A stretch of 64,000 nucleotides of DNA, from NCBI GenBank assembly GCA_045604705.1, contig JAZUOO010000013.1:1-64000 (forward strand), given 5' to 3'. How positions within the stretch are numbered: position 1 is the first letter of the stretch; the number at the start of each line of letters is the position of its first letter. The stretch comes from SIG622 sp045604705. GTDB taxonomy: Bacteria > Bacillota > Clostridia > Oscillospirales > CAG-382. Under the pieces are notes generated by a model that saw only the letters and a list, made by a program, of their open reading frames with translations, had not been told where the DNA came from and ran no database searches. Shown one piece after another: positions 53,086 to 61,010 of the stretch. The translations under genes were made by a program, and so were the position numbers.

Positions 53086-53235
53086 ATGCGAGTAAAAGTA
53101 ACATTGGTTTGCAGCGAGTGCAAGCAGAGACACTACGATACGACAAAGAACAAGAAGAACAATCCTGACCGTATCGAGTTGAACAAATACTGCAAATTCT
53201 GCCGCAAGCATACCCTTCACAAAGAGTCTAAGTAA
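53086..53235 (+). CDS. rpmG: 50S ribosomal protein L33
   Basis: 49 residues starting MRVKVTLVCSECKQRHY, with four cysteines (two CxxC pairs) forming a zinc ribbon, the C+ (zinc-containing) form. I choose the ATG at 53086, after GGGAGGTG; the same frame opens earlier without signals. First gene of the operon with secE and nusG, a common order. Confidence 0.95.
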   Translation: MRVKVTLVCSECKQRHYDTTKNKKNNPDRIELNKYCKFCRKHTLHKESK

Positions 53236-53265
53236 CTCTTGAGTATTTAACAGGAGGTATTAGTA

Positions 53266-53481
53266 ATGGCAGAAAATACAACAAAGCCGAGCTTCGGCGA
53301 AAGAGTCAAGAAATTCTTCAAGGACTATAAGACAGAGTTCAAAAAGATCAAGTGGCCTACACTTCTTGAAACAAATAAGAGCTTTGTGATTGTTCTTGTA
53401 TTTACAGTCATCGCAGGCCTTGTAATCTTCGGATTTGACACAGGTCTCAGAGAGCTTCTGAACCTTATTGTAGGTCTGTAA
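53266..53481 (+). CDS. secE: Preprotein translocase subunit SecE
   Basis: 71 residues: a cytosolic amphipathic part with FKDYKTEFKKIKWPTLLE (the SecE hallmark KKIxWP) and one membrane helix at about 44-62. SecE stabilises SecY. ATG after GGAGGT. Standard place between rpmG and nusG. Confidence 0.95.
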   Translation: MAENTTKPSFGERVKKFFKDYKTEFKKIKWPTLLETNKSFVIVLVFTVIAGLVIFGFDTGLRELLNLIVGL

Positions 53482-53540
53482 TTTTTTCTTTAATTCATTT
53501 GACTCCCAAAAGTCGTTATTAAGGAAAGGATGGTGCCTGT

Positions 53541-54161
53541 ATGCCAAAGGAAAGCGATGCAAAATGGTATGTTCTCCACACATACGCCGGTTATGAAAAC
53601 AATGTAGCTTCCAACATTGCCAGAATCGTTGAAAACAGAGGACTTCAGGAGTATATCTATGAAACACAGATTCCGTTGGAGCTTATTTCCGATAATCCGG
53701 AGGATTTTGTTGATGAACCCATAGACGAGTTTGAAGACGATTTTGAAGATGAGGATGACGAATTTGCGGAAAAGAAGAAAAAGCCCGCAAAGAAGTCTAA
53801 GGTTGAGGAACAAAAGCTTCTTCCAAGTTACGTTCTGATAAAAATGGTAATGAACGACGCAACTCGTCATATAGTCAGAAACATCAGAGGTGTTACAGGT
53901 TTTGTAGGTCCGGATTCACAGCCGGTTCCGCTTACCGATGACGAAATAAAAACTCTCGGTGTTGGAGTACACAAGACATTCAGTGTTGACTACAATGTGG
54001 GCGATACTGTAATTCTCGTTTCCGGCTCAATGGCAGGAAACACCGCGATCGTTAAGGAAATAGATTCCGACACCGGTATGGTAAAAGCAACCATGCTTGT
54101 GGGCGGTAAAGAAGCGGTCGTTGAATTTGAAGCATCTGCGGCGGAAATATTCGACGTATAA
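53541..54161 (+). CDS. nusG: Transcription termination/antitermination factor NusG, with a charged insert
   Basis: 206 residues: NGN domain starting WYVLHTYAGYENNVASNI, interrupted at about 52-91 by a stretch of acidic residues and then a Lys-rich segment, and resuming with LLPSYVLIKM; then RGVTGFVG and a C-terminal KOW domain (VGDTVILVSGSMAGNTAIVKEID). The insert is some 25 residues longer than in Bacillus NusG and is probably disordered. ATG start at 53541 after AAAGGA. NusG binds RNA polymerase and couples to the ribosome or Rho. Confidence 0.94.
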   Translation: MPKESDAKWYVLHTYAGYENNVASNIARIVENRGLQEYIYETQIPLELISDNPEDFVDEPIDEFEDDFEDEDDEFAEKKKKPAKKSKVEEQKLLPSYVLIKMVMNDATRHIVRNIRGVTGFVGPDSQPVPLTDDEIKTLGVGVHKTFSVDYNVGDTVILVSGSMAGNTAIVKEIDSDTGMVKATMLVGGKEAVVEFEASAAEIFDV

Positions 54162-54169
54162 GATGCAAT

Positions 54170-54290
54170 TAAAATGCTTACGTCCGTAAGGGAAACTTTA
54201 CGGTTGTATAGGTGCGGCTATCGCACTGTGGGAGGGAAATACCCAAAATTTTCCCGAAAATATTTTTACCACATTCGGAGGTGTATTTAA
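54170..54290 (+). promoter_or_regulatory. Structured rplK leader, possible L1 autoregulatory site
   Basis: Several hairpins: CTTAC/GTAAG (alternative CCGTAA/TTACGG), GTGCG/CGCAC, and an outer TGTGG/CCACA stem enclosing GGGAAA/TTTCCC. The GTGGGAGG wording is reminiscent of L1-binding sites that mimic 23S rRNA and control rplK-rplA translation. Not compared to a model. Confidence 0.35.
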
Positions 54291-54291
54291 A

Positions 54292-54717
54292 ATGGCAAAG
54301 AAAATAGTTGCTTATGTAAAGCTCCAAATCCCCGGAGGAAAGGCTCTGCCCGCTCCCCCCGTAGGTCCCGCGCTCGGTCAGCACGGTGTTAACATCGCTG
54401 GTTTCTGTAAGGAATTCAACGAAAAGACAAAGAAAGACATCGGTCTTATTATTCCTTGTGTCATTACAATTTACGCAGACCGTACTTTCTCATTTATCAC
54501 AAAGACTCCCCCTGCGGCTGTTCTTATCAAGAAGGCAGTAGGTATCGAATCCGGTTCAGGCGAGCCCAACAAGACTAAGGTTGCTTCCATTACAAAGGAA
54601 CAGCTTAAGGCTATTGCTGAGCAGAAGATGGCTGACCTCAACGCTGCAAATGTTGAAACAGCTATGAGCATGATTGCAGGTACAGCTCGTTCTATGGGCG
54701 TAACCGTAGCAGACTGA
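54292..54717 (+). CDS. rplK: 50S ribosomal protein L11
   Basis: 141 residues of normal length with IPGGKALPAPPVGPALGQHG and the C-terminal TARSMGV core. It binds the GTPase-associated region of 23S rRNA and activates RelA. ATG after GGAGGTG. Followed by rplA after 15 bp. Confidence 0.97.
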   Translation: MAKKIVAYVKLQIPGGKALPAPPVGPALGQHGVNIAGFCKEFNEKTKKDIGLIIPCVITIYADRTFSFITKTPPAAVLIKKAVGIESGSGEPNKTKVASITKEQLKAIAEQKMADLNAANVETAMSMIAGTARSMGVTVAD

Positions 54718-54732
54718 TAGGAGGACATACAG

Positions 54733-55428
54733 ATGAGCAGAGGTAAGAAGTATATAGAGAGCGCAAAGCTCGTTGACAGAGCAAAGCTCTATGATCCGGA
54801 AGAAGCTCTTGCAATTGTTGTAAAGACAGCTTCCGCAAAGTTTGACGAAACAATTGAAATCCACGCAAGACTCGGTGTTGACTCCCGTCACGCTGACCAG
54901 CAGGTTCGTGGTGCTGTTGTACTTCCCAACGGTACAGGTAAGACAGTAAGAACCCTCGTATTTGCAAAGGGCGACAGAGCAAACGAAGCTCTTGCAGCAG
55001 GCGCAGATTACGTTGGTGCAGAAGATATGGTAGCTAAGATTCAGAACGAAAACTGGTTTGACTACGAAGTAATCATTGCAACTCCCGACATGATGGGTGT
55101 TATCGGTCGTCTCGGTAAGGTGCTCGGTCCTAAGGGTCTCATGCCTAACCCCAAGGCAGGTACAGTGACTATGGATGTAGCGAAAGCAGTTCAGGAACCA
55201 AAGGCAGGTAAGATTGAATACCGTCTTGACAAGCAGAACATCATCCACTGTCCTATCGGTAAGGCTTCCTTCGGTGCTGAAAAGCTCACAGAGAACTTTA
55301 ACGCTCTCATGGGTGCAGTTATCAAGGCAAAGCCCGCAGCTGCAAAGGGTCAGTACATCAAGAGCCTTTCTGTTTCTTCAACAATGGGCCCCGGTATTAA
55401 GATTAGCTCCGCTAAGATGGGCAACTAA
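54733..55428 (+). CDS. rplA: 50S ribosomal protein L1
   Basis: 231 residues with VLPNGTGKT, MGVIGRLGKVLGPKGLMPNP and SSTMGPGIKI, standard for L1. It forms the mobile L1 stalk and may repress its own operon. Start ATG after AGGAGGA. It is the last gene: a terminator follows at 55454, so rplJ and rplL, which usually come next, are not here. Confidence 0.97.
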   Translation: MSRGKKYIESAKLVDRAKLYDPEEALAIVVKTASAKFDETIEIHARLGVDSRHADQQVRGAVVLPNGTGKTVRTLVFAKGDRANEALAAGADYVGAEDMVAKIQNENWFDYEVIIATPDMMGVIGRLGKVLGPKGLMPNPKAGTVTMDVAKAVQEPKAGKIEYRLDKQNIIHCPIGKASFGAEKLTENFNALMGAVIKAKPAAAKGQYIKSLSVSSTMGPGIKISSAKMGN

Positions 55429-55453
55429 TTCCCAAAACTGTTATAAAGATTTA

Positions 55454-55488
55454 CCGCACAGTTTTAATCAGCTGTGCGGACTTTTTTT
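55454..55488 (+). terminator. Terminator after rplA
   Basis: CCGCACAG (55454-55461) pairs with CTGTGCGG (55472-55479), followed by ACTTTTTTT. Confidence 0.85.
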
Positions 55489-55494
55489 ATGCGG

Positions 55495-55912
55495 AATGAG
55501 GATTTAGGGGAATAGGATTTAGGATTTAGGGAAGGATAATTGCTCCGCAATTTGCATTTTTATTTTAAATTACGAGGTGCTGATTTGTTGCTTTTTGCTT
55601 TATTTGGAACAACCGCATATTCGTAGGTGTGGCCTTTGGTCGCCCGTTGTTACAAATCATACGTTCATATAAGCGGACGAACAAAGTTCGCCCCTACAGA
55701 ATTGGTATACCCACGGAGGCTTGGTTGAATTGGCAACCGTTTCGATGAGTGCGACCCTCTTAGAAGAAATCTAAGATTTCTTTAAAAAATTCTCTGAATT
55801 CTTCACCGTCAGCTTCGCTGCCACTTCTCCCATAGGGCGAGGCAAGGTTGCGCGCCCACAATTTTGCATTTTGTACTTTGAATTTTGTATTGCGAAGCGA
55901 AGTGTACCGTAG
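55495..55912. repeat. Dispersed intergenic repeat, copy F
   Basis: Modules: AGGATTTAGG tandem (55499-55537); GTAGGTGTGGCCTTTGGTCG to GCGGACGAAC (about 55631-55695) like copy A, closing with the hairpin CGAACAAAGTTCG; AAGAAATCTAAGATTTC; CTTCACCGTCAGCTTCGCTG with a TCTCCCATAGGGCGAG palindrome (shared with copy E); and a degenerate heptamer run ending GCGAAGCGAAG (55862-55902). Lies between rplA and a convergent membrane-protein gene; no gene. Confidence 0.75.
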
Positions 55913-55937
55913 TTTATAACGATGCACGCTTTATTTT

Positions 55938-57299
55938 TTATTTGAAGAAGTATTTCAGATTTAGGTGGTTCGAAATCCCCTCAAAATCCACCAGAAACAG
56001 CACGGCAAGCCAAAGGAGTGTTACATATGTCGCATACCTGGAAAGTCTGAATTTGCCGTTTCTGAGCTTGAAGAGCGACATCACAAAAAGCACCGTCAGA
56101 AGAAGCATAAACCAAAGAGTATAAAAACGCTTGGGAGTAAAGCCGTATACGTTAATATACATCATCATTTTTACTGCCGCGGTAAGAATGAGAAACAATG
56201 TAAAGCTAATGAGCAATATCTTGGTAATTCCAAAGTTCTTTTCGGGATTTTTCTTTAATGACAGCAGCTCAAAGAAATACAGCGTTGCACCATTGATACA
56301 GGCAACTGCACACAGCTCGAAAAATCCGCTTCTTGCAAACTCTGCGTAGGTTGTAAGCTCGGGAATTTCACCTCTGAGCATATGGGTGAAGCCGTCTATT
56401 TGCGCAAGTATGAACAACGCATACACCGCAATCAGCATAACAAGTACCGTCTTGCCGATAGTTTCCGGCACTCGCCTGCAGTCAAGTGGCGCTGAGGCTT
56501 TCTCTTCACGCTTTTTATCTGCATCGAACACTGCACCGAAAATAAACATGGATACCAATACCGATATGATATTCACATAATTTCCAAGTCTGAAACTAAA
56601 GTGGATATTATCAAAAAAAACGAAGATACCGTCAACAAAATCCGAGAAGAATCCGTCGGAGTCGAGAAGCACAAGAACATTAGCAACTATTGGAAGAGCA
56701 ATGAGAAGACCCAAAAGCACAAACCCGAATTCGTACAATAGCTTTTTGCATTTTGCTGCCGAATCATCGTTTTTGTTTTTGAACCTAAAGAATACGGAAA
56801 GTGATGTGAATATCCTGTGCAAGGAAGCAAATGGAGCTACAAACATCGCTTTTGCGGCACTTCCGACTATTACGTCAATAGCGTTTTTTGTTCCGATGGA
56901 ATATACAAAAAGCAAGGCGGTCACATGAAGTACAAACAGTGCCAAAACGGAAATGAACGATCCTGTATCGGTGGGATAAAGCGTAAATCTTAACGAAAAT
57001 ACGAGCATGGCAATCATAAAAACAAAACTGTCGCGCCCGATTTGTGCTTTTCTGAGCTTAAAAAAAGATACCGTAAAAAATGTAAAAACAAGAGCAAACA
57101 ACGTTATGGGCAATGCCTGATACTCCCCGAAAATATCATATGGACGGTACAAAAATATCCACCTATACCAAAGCGTGCCCATCAAAAAGGAAAGCAGAGC
57201 ATAAATGCCGTGGGTCAGAGTATAATTATATTTTTTCTTTTCTTCATAATAATAGGGAACGGAATTTGCAACGTCATGATTATTTGGAGTATTGTTCAT
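55938..57299 (-). CDS. DUF4153/DUF4173-like polytopic membrane protein
   Basis: About 453 residues with 10-12 hydrophobic segments and a charged cytoplasmic N-terminus (about 1-30). The segment GEIPELTTYAEFARSGFFELC and the following INGATLYFFEL fit the DUF4153/DUF4173 group of bacterial membrane proteins, whose function is unknown. I start at ATG 57299, seven bases after AAAGGAAG; the slightly earlier ATG (57305) touches that binding site. Third gene of the operon with a DUF2975 protein and an XRE regulator. Confidence 0.8.
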   Translation of the reverse strand: MNNTPNNHDVANSVPYYYEEKKKYNYTLTHGIYALLSFLMGTLWYRWIFLYRPYDIFGEYQALPITLFALVFTFFTVSFFKLRKAQIGRDSFVFMIAMLVFSLRFTLYPTDTGSFISVLALFVLHVTALLFVYSIGTKNAIDVIVGSAAKAMFVAPFASLHRIFTSLSVFFRFKNKNDDSAAKCKKLLYEFGFVLLGLLIALPIVANVLVLLDSDGFFSDFVDGIFVFFDNIHFSFRLGNYVNIISVLVSMFIFGAVFDADKKREEKASAPLDCRRVPETIGKTVLVMLIAVYALFILAQIDGFTHMLRGEIPELTTYAEFARSGFFELCAVACINGATLYFFELLSLKKNPEKNFGITKILLISFTLFLILTAAVKMMMYINVYGFTPKRFYTLWFMLLLTVLFVMSLFKLRNGKFRLSRYATYVTLLWLAVLFLVDFEGISNHLNLKYFFK

Positions 57300-57321
57300 A
57301 ATCATCTTCCTTTCAAGAAAA

Positions 57322-57531
57322 TCAGATGTCCTTTGTATACTCAAGAATATCGCCGGGTGTACACTCAAGCTCGCGGCATATTGCTTCAAGAGTGGAAAAT
57401 CTTATCGCCTTTGCCTTACCCGTTTTGAGAATGGAAAGATTTGCCTGAGTGATTCCAATCCTTTCAGCAAGCTCGCCTAAGGGGATTTTACGTTTTGCCA
57501 TCATAACGTCGAGGTTTACAAGTATAGCCAT
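57322..57531 (-). CDS. XRE/Cro-family small DNA-binding regulator (YozG type)
   Basis: 69 residues, nearly all helix-turn-helix: MAKRKIPLGELAERIGITQANLSILKTGKAKAIRF, then LEAICRELECTPGDILEY. Such 65-75 residue regulators are typically coupled to DUF2975 membrane proteins, as here (12-bp gap), an arrangement suggesting a membrane-linked regulator. Start ATG after GGAGG. Confidence 0.92.
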   Translation of the reverse strand: MAILVNLDVMMAKRKIPLGELAERIGITQANLSILKTGKAKAIRFSTLEAICRELECTPGDILEYTKDI

Positions 57532-57543
57532 TCTGAAACCTCC

Positions 57544-57984
57544 TTATATGGTGTAATCGTTTTCTTCGCGAAGCTCTATTGCCTTATCAAACACATTCTT
57601 GATAACACGCAGTATAAGCCCTATAAAGAGTGCCGCAAAGGCAAAAAACAGCATACTGATGTATTTGCGCCCGAAAACAATATATTCGATTCCTACAAAT
57701 ATACAGCAATAGGAAAGCAATTGCAGTATTTTAACATTCTTGAGTACAAAGATTTCCTCCTTTTTGATATTGAAGAGCAGCTTTAATAATGACATACAAC
57801 AAACCAGCCCCGGTACTGCCGAAGCATAAAGTGCAATCATAAGATCAGTACAGTTCAAGCCACCTCTGAAATCCGAGTATATTTCAAGTATCTTCGGCAA
57901 AAGCAGGCAGGCTGCAATAATGAATACAAACAAAAATGCGGTGACAAGCATTGATGCGTAAAGCGAGATTTTTTTTCGTGTCAT
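57544..57984 (-). CDS. DUF2975 membrane protein
   Basis: About 146 residues with four membrane helices (about 10-32, 45-66, 85-103, 110-130), the usual DUF2975 layout, and an acidic C-terminal end IELREENDYTI. I start at ATG 57984 (MTRKKISLY), after AAAGGAG; the frame goes further upstream through the hairpin leader without a start signal. First gene with the XRE regulator and DUF4153-like gene. Function unknown. Confidence 0.85.
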   Translation of the reverse strand: MTRKKISLYASMLVTAFLFVFIIAACLLLPKILEIYSDFRGGLNCTDLMIALYASAVPGLVCCMSLLKLLFNIKKEEIFVLKNVKILQLLSYCCIFVGIEYIVFGRKYISMLFFAFAALFIGLILRVIKNVFDKAIELREENDYTI

Positions 57985-58013
57985 AATAAAACTCCTTTCA
58001 AAGGGTACAGCGT

Positions 58014-58068
58014 GGAGTTTCGGAGTTGCCGAAATCTCCATGGAATAATTTGTTTCACAGATTATTCC
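58014..58068 (-). promoter_or_regulatory. Two hairpins in the DUF2975 leader
   Basis: GGAGTTTCGG (58014-58023) pairs with CCGAAATCTCC (58029-58039, one bulge), and GGAATAAT (58042-58049) pairs perfectly with ATTATTCC (58061-58068). They are symmetric on both strands and could be operators for the XRE regulator or RNA structure. Confidence 0.5.
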
Positions 58069-58098
58069 GCTTTTCCGGAAAATTTACCCTGTAACTGA

Positions 58099-58127
58099 AT
58101 TATAACATATGAATTTACGTTTGTCAA
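58099..58127 (-). promoter_or_regulatory. Promoter of the DUF2975-XRE-DUF4153 operon
   Basis: Minus strand TTGACA (58127-58122), 17 bases, TATAAT (58104-58099); perfect hexamers. Confidence 0.8.
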
Positions 58128-58174
58128 TATATTTTTATCGAAAAACAATAAATTATTTTCGAATAACAAAAAAT

Positions 58175-58197
58175 CCCGACAACAGCAAGTCATCGGG
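58175..58197 (-). terminator. Terminator after the sodium-pump gamma-like gene
   Basis: Stem 58175-58183 with 58189-58197 (G-U pairs included), followed on the minus strand by ATTTTTTG. Confidence 0.75.
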
Positions 58198-58220
58198 AAA
58201 AACCAATATTGATTTAAGTC

Positions 58221-58397
58221 TTATTTTGAGAGCTTCTGAAGTCCCCAGATTGCGAAGAATATAACCGCCATAACGATGAATATACCAATCATACCTTCAA
58301 GAAGAAGCGGAAGAGAATTAACAAAAGCCATAGGTTTGAATGTTGTGGTGAAGAAATTGATTACGGCATTGCCGAGGTTATAAAGAAAATTGTACAT
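58221..58397 (-). CDS. Small OadG-like (sodium-pump decarboxylase gamma) protein
   Basis: A 58-residue frame, shorter than usual gene-calling limits, starting MYNFLYNLGNAVINFF and ending IWGLQKLSK, with a membrane helix at about 34-52 (EGMIGIFIVMAVIFFAIWGL). It starts eight bases after a near-perfect AAAGGAGG and lies 18 bp after the decarboxylase beta subunit gene. The GMxxIFxVMxxIF wording matches the membrane part of OadG-type gamma subunits, which hold the complex together. It lacks the soluble Pro/Ala-rich tail. Confidence 0.8.
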   Translation of the reverse strand: MYNFLYNLGNAVINFFTTTFKPMAFVNSLPLLLEGMIGIFIVMAVIFFAIWGLQKLSK

Positions 58398-58415
58398 AAT
58401 GGTTTACCTCCTTTA

Positions 58416-59537
58416 TCAGCCGCCCTGTACAAGGGTAAGAATAAGACCGCCCGCAATAACGGATGCAACCTGACCGGATACGTTTACACCGATGGAGTGC
58501 ATAAGAATAAAGTTCTGAGGGTCTTCCTTGAGAGCCATCTTGTGAACGATTCTTGCAGACATCGGGAATGCGGAGATACCTGCAGCACCTATCATGGGGT
58601 TGATCTTCTTCTTGGAGAAGATGTTGATAAGCTTTGCGAAAAGTACGCCACCTGCTGTATCAAAGATGAATGCGAAGAGTCCGAGCAGAAGAATGATAAT
58701 TGTATCTGCTGCAACGAACTGTTCAGCCTGCATCTGGGATGCAACAGTGATTCCGAGGAAGATTGTGATAAGGTTTGCAAGAACATTCTGAGCTGTCTGG
58801 GAGAGAGATTCGAGAACGCCGCACTCACGGATGAGGTTACCGAACATAAGGAAGCCGACAAGAGCTGCAGCCGTGGGAGCTGCAATACCTACAATAACGG
58901 TAACGATAATCGGGAAGAGAATTCTTGTAAGTCTTGAAACATTTCCCTGCTCGTAAGGCATCTTTATCATACGCTCTTTCTTTGTTGTGAGAGCCTTGAT
59001 AATCGGAGGCTGTACGATAGGTACAAGAGCCATATAGGAGTAAGCCGCAACCATTATTGCACCGAGATAGTTTGAACCGAGCGTCTGTGCTACGAAAATG
59101 GAAGTGGGGCCGTCAGCAGCACCGATAATTGCGATGGAAGCCGCGTCAAAAAGGTCGTATCCGAAAAGACTTGCAAGGGACAGTGTCATGAAGATACCGA
59201 ACTGAGCCGCAGCACCGAAAAGAAGAAGCTTCGGATTTGAAAGTAGCGGGCCGAAGTCAATCATTGCACCGATACCTATAAAGAGAAGCAGCGGGAATAA
59301 TTCGTTTGCGATACCTGCATTAAAGAGTGTTGTGAGAGGACCATGCTCTCCGATTGCTCCCGAAAAGGGGAGATTGACAAGAATCGCACCAAAACCCATA
59401 GGTAAAAGAAGTGTAGGCTCCATGCCCTTTTTGATAGCGAGGAATATCAGTATACCTCCGATAATCCACATTACTACCATTTTCCATGAAATCTCACCTA
59501 AGTTCAGTGAGAGTTCCCTGAAGATTTGCAGTTCCAT
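58416..59537 (-). CDS. Sodium ion-translocating decarboxylase beta subunit (OadB/GcdB/MmdB)
   Basis: The membrane subunit that couples decarboxylation of carboxybiotin to Na+ export. 373 residues, about nine to eleven membrane segments, with the key IIGAADGPTSIFVAQ region (conserved Asp) and GNLIRECGVLESLSQ. It cannot be told apart as the oxaloacetate, glutaconyl-CoA or methylmalonyl-CoA type from beta alone. Start ATG after GGAGG. Only a small gamma-like gene follows; alpha (carboxyltransferase) and biotin carrier are not nearby. Birth of carboxybiotin would depend on birA, also in this window. Confidence 0.92.
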   Translation of the reverse strand: MELQIFRELSLNLGEISWKMVVMWIIGGILIFLAIKKGMEPTLLLPMGFGAILVNLPFSGAIGEHGPLTTLFNAGIANELFPLLLFIGIGAMIDFGPLLSNPKLLLFGAAAQFGIFMTLSLASLFGYDLFDAASIAIIGAADGPTSIFVAQTLGSNYLGAIMVAAYSYMALVPIVQPPIIKALTTKKERMIKMPYEQGNVSRLTRILFPIIVTVIVGIAAPTAAALVGFLMFGNLIRECGVLESLSQTAQNVLANLITIFLGITVASQMQAEQFVAADTIIILLLGLFAFIFDTAGGVLFAKLINIFSKKKINPMIGAAGISAFPMSARIVHKMALKEDPQNFILMHSIGVNVSGQVASVIAGGLILTLVQGG

Positions 59538-59572
59538 TTGTACCTCCGTATATATAAAGTATTGAACAACTT

Positions 59573-59601
59573 ATTATATACCTCTTTTCCCGCTTTTTCA
59601 A
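59573..59601 (-). promoter_or_regulatory. Promoter of the decarboxylase beta gene
   Basis: Minus strand TTGAAA (59601-59596), 17 bases, TATAAT (59578-59573). The rest of the divergent gap to 59840 carries no gene that I can support. Confidence 0.75.
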
Positions 59602-59840
59602 TTACCAATTGGTGGAATTTGCAGTTTGTTAACAAGCTCTGTGAATTCTTAACAGTTTTTTTATCCCGAAACTTATGCGGGTTCGGCGGTTTTACAACAG
59701 CTTTATGTGCGGGATGCTGATTTGACGAAGCATTTTGCCGCTTTTGGTATCGATGCGGCTGTCTGATGATTTTTATGTCATTCCGTGTGCAAAAAAACGT
59801 AATTTTAACGGCAATTTTATATAACAACATCAAAAAATAC

Positions 59841-59869
59841 TTTAATTTCTCCGCAAAGTGTGGTATAAT
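59841..59869 (+). promoter_or_regulatory. Possible promoter of the KdpD-like kinase gene
   Basis: TTTAAT (59841-59846), 17 bases, TATAAT (59864-59869). Confidence 0.5.
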
Positions 59870-59910
59870 GTAATGCGAAACAGAACGGAAAGGCAGGGGG
59901 GGATTACGGC

Positions 59911-60987
59911 ATGAAAAAAAGCTTGCGTTCGGTTATTCGTGAAGGCTTCAGATTTTCCTTCAGAGATGCACTTGTGTTTATATTGATTATGGGCATATGC
60001 ATATTTGTATGTACCGTTTTCAGGGTTATCGGAAATTCGGGAAATACCTACGCGTCAGTGTTGTTTCTTCTGGCGGTGTTTCTTGTTTCGTTGTTCACAA
60101 ATGGCTATCTTTTCGGCACGCTCGCATCCCTTTTCAGCGTTCTTATCATAAATTTTTTATTTACATACCCATATCTCAGCTTCAATTTTACCCTTGACGG
60201 TTATCCTTTGACTGTTTTCTGCAGTCTTGTGGTATCCATTGTTACAAGTACTCTTGTTACCAAAATTAAAAAAGGAAACGAACTTAAGCTGTTGGCGGAA
60301 AAGGAAAAAACAAGGAGTAATCTCCTGCGCGCCGTATCCCACGACCTGCGTACACCTCTTACGACAATTCTCGGCTCTACCGGTGCAATATTAGATAATC
60401 ATGAGGTTATAGACGAAAAGCAAAAACTGAAGCTCCTGTCTGAGATCAAGGAGGAATCCGAATGGCTCATCCGAATGGTGGAAAACCTGTTGACGGTAAC
60501 AAAAATAGAGGACGGCAGTGAAGCAAGACTTTCAAAGACCCCTGAGGCGGCGGAGGAGATAATATTTGAATCGGTAAGAAAATTCAGAAAACGCTTCCCG
60601 GATTTTAAGGTGAACGTAAAAGTTCCGTCAAAACTGATTATGGTTCCCATGGATGCAATGCTTGTACAGCAAGTAATAGTAAATCTTCTTGAAAACGCTG
60701 TACTCCACGCAAAGGGTGCAACGCAGGTCAATTTAACACTGTCGAAACAGGCAGACGGAGCGGTATTTGAAATCTCCGACGATGGCTGCGGTATACACAA
60801 CGATATATTGGATCACATCTTTGACATCTACCGTGAAAGCAACAACAGTGTGAGTTGTGACTCGAAAAAAAATATGGGCATCGGACTTCCCGTATGCAAA
60901 ACGATAATCAAAGCACACAGTGGGAAAATGAGTGCAAGCAACAACCCGGATGGCGGCGTATGCTTCAGATTTGTGTTGCCGCTGTAA
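59911..60987 (+). CDS. Short KdpD-like sensor histidine kinase
   Basis: 358 residues: four closely spaced membrane helices (about 15-110, DUF4118-like), then HisKA with AVSHDLRTPLTTILG (phospho-acceptor H144) and a HATPase domain with NLLENAVLHAKG, DDGCGI and GIGLPVCKTII. It matches the C-terminal half of KdpD; the N-terminal KdpD and universal-stress-type domains are missing. Ribosome binding site GGGGGG is loose. Partner regulator follows after 23 bp. Confidence 0.85.
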   Translation: MKKSLRSVIREGFRFSFRDALVFILIMGICIFVCTVFRVIGNSGNTYASVLFLLAVFLVSLFTNGYLFGTLASLFSVLIINFLFTYPYLSFNFTLDGYPLTVFCSLVVSIVTSTLVTKIKKGNELKLLAEKEKTRSNLLRAVSHDLRTPLTTILGSTGAILDNHEVIDEKQKLKLLSEIKEESEWLIRMVENLLTVTKIEDGSEARLSKTPEAAEEIIFESVRKFRKRFPDFKVNVKVPSKLIMVPMDAMLVQQVIVNLLENAVLHAKGATQVNLTLSKQADGAVFEISDDGCGIHNDILDHIFDIYRESNNSVSCDSKKNMGIGLPVCKTIIKAHSGKMSASNNPDGGVCFRFVLPL

Positions 60988-61010
60988 TCTCGTGAAAGAA
61001 AGGTAAAGAT

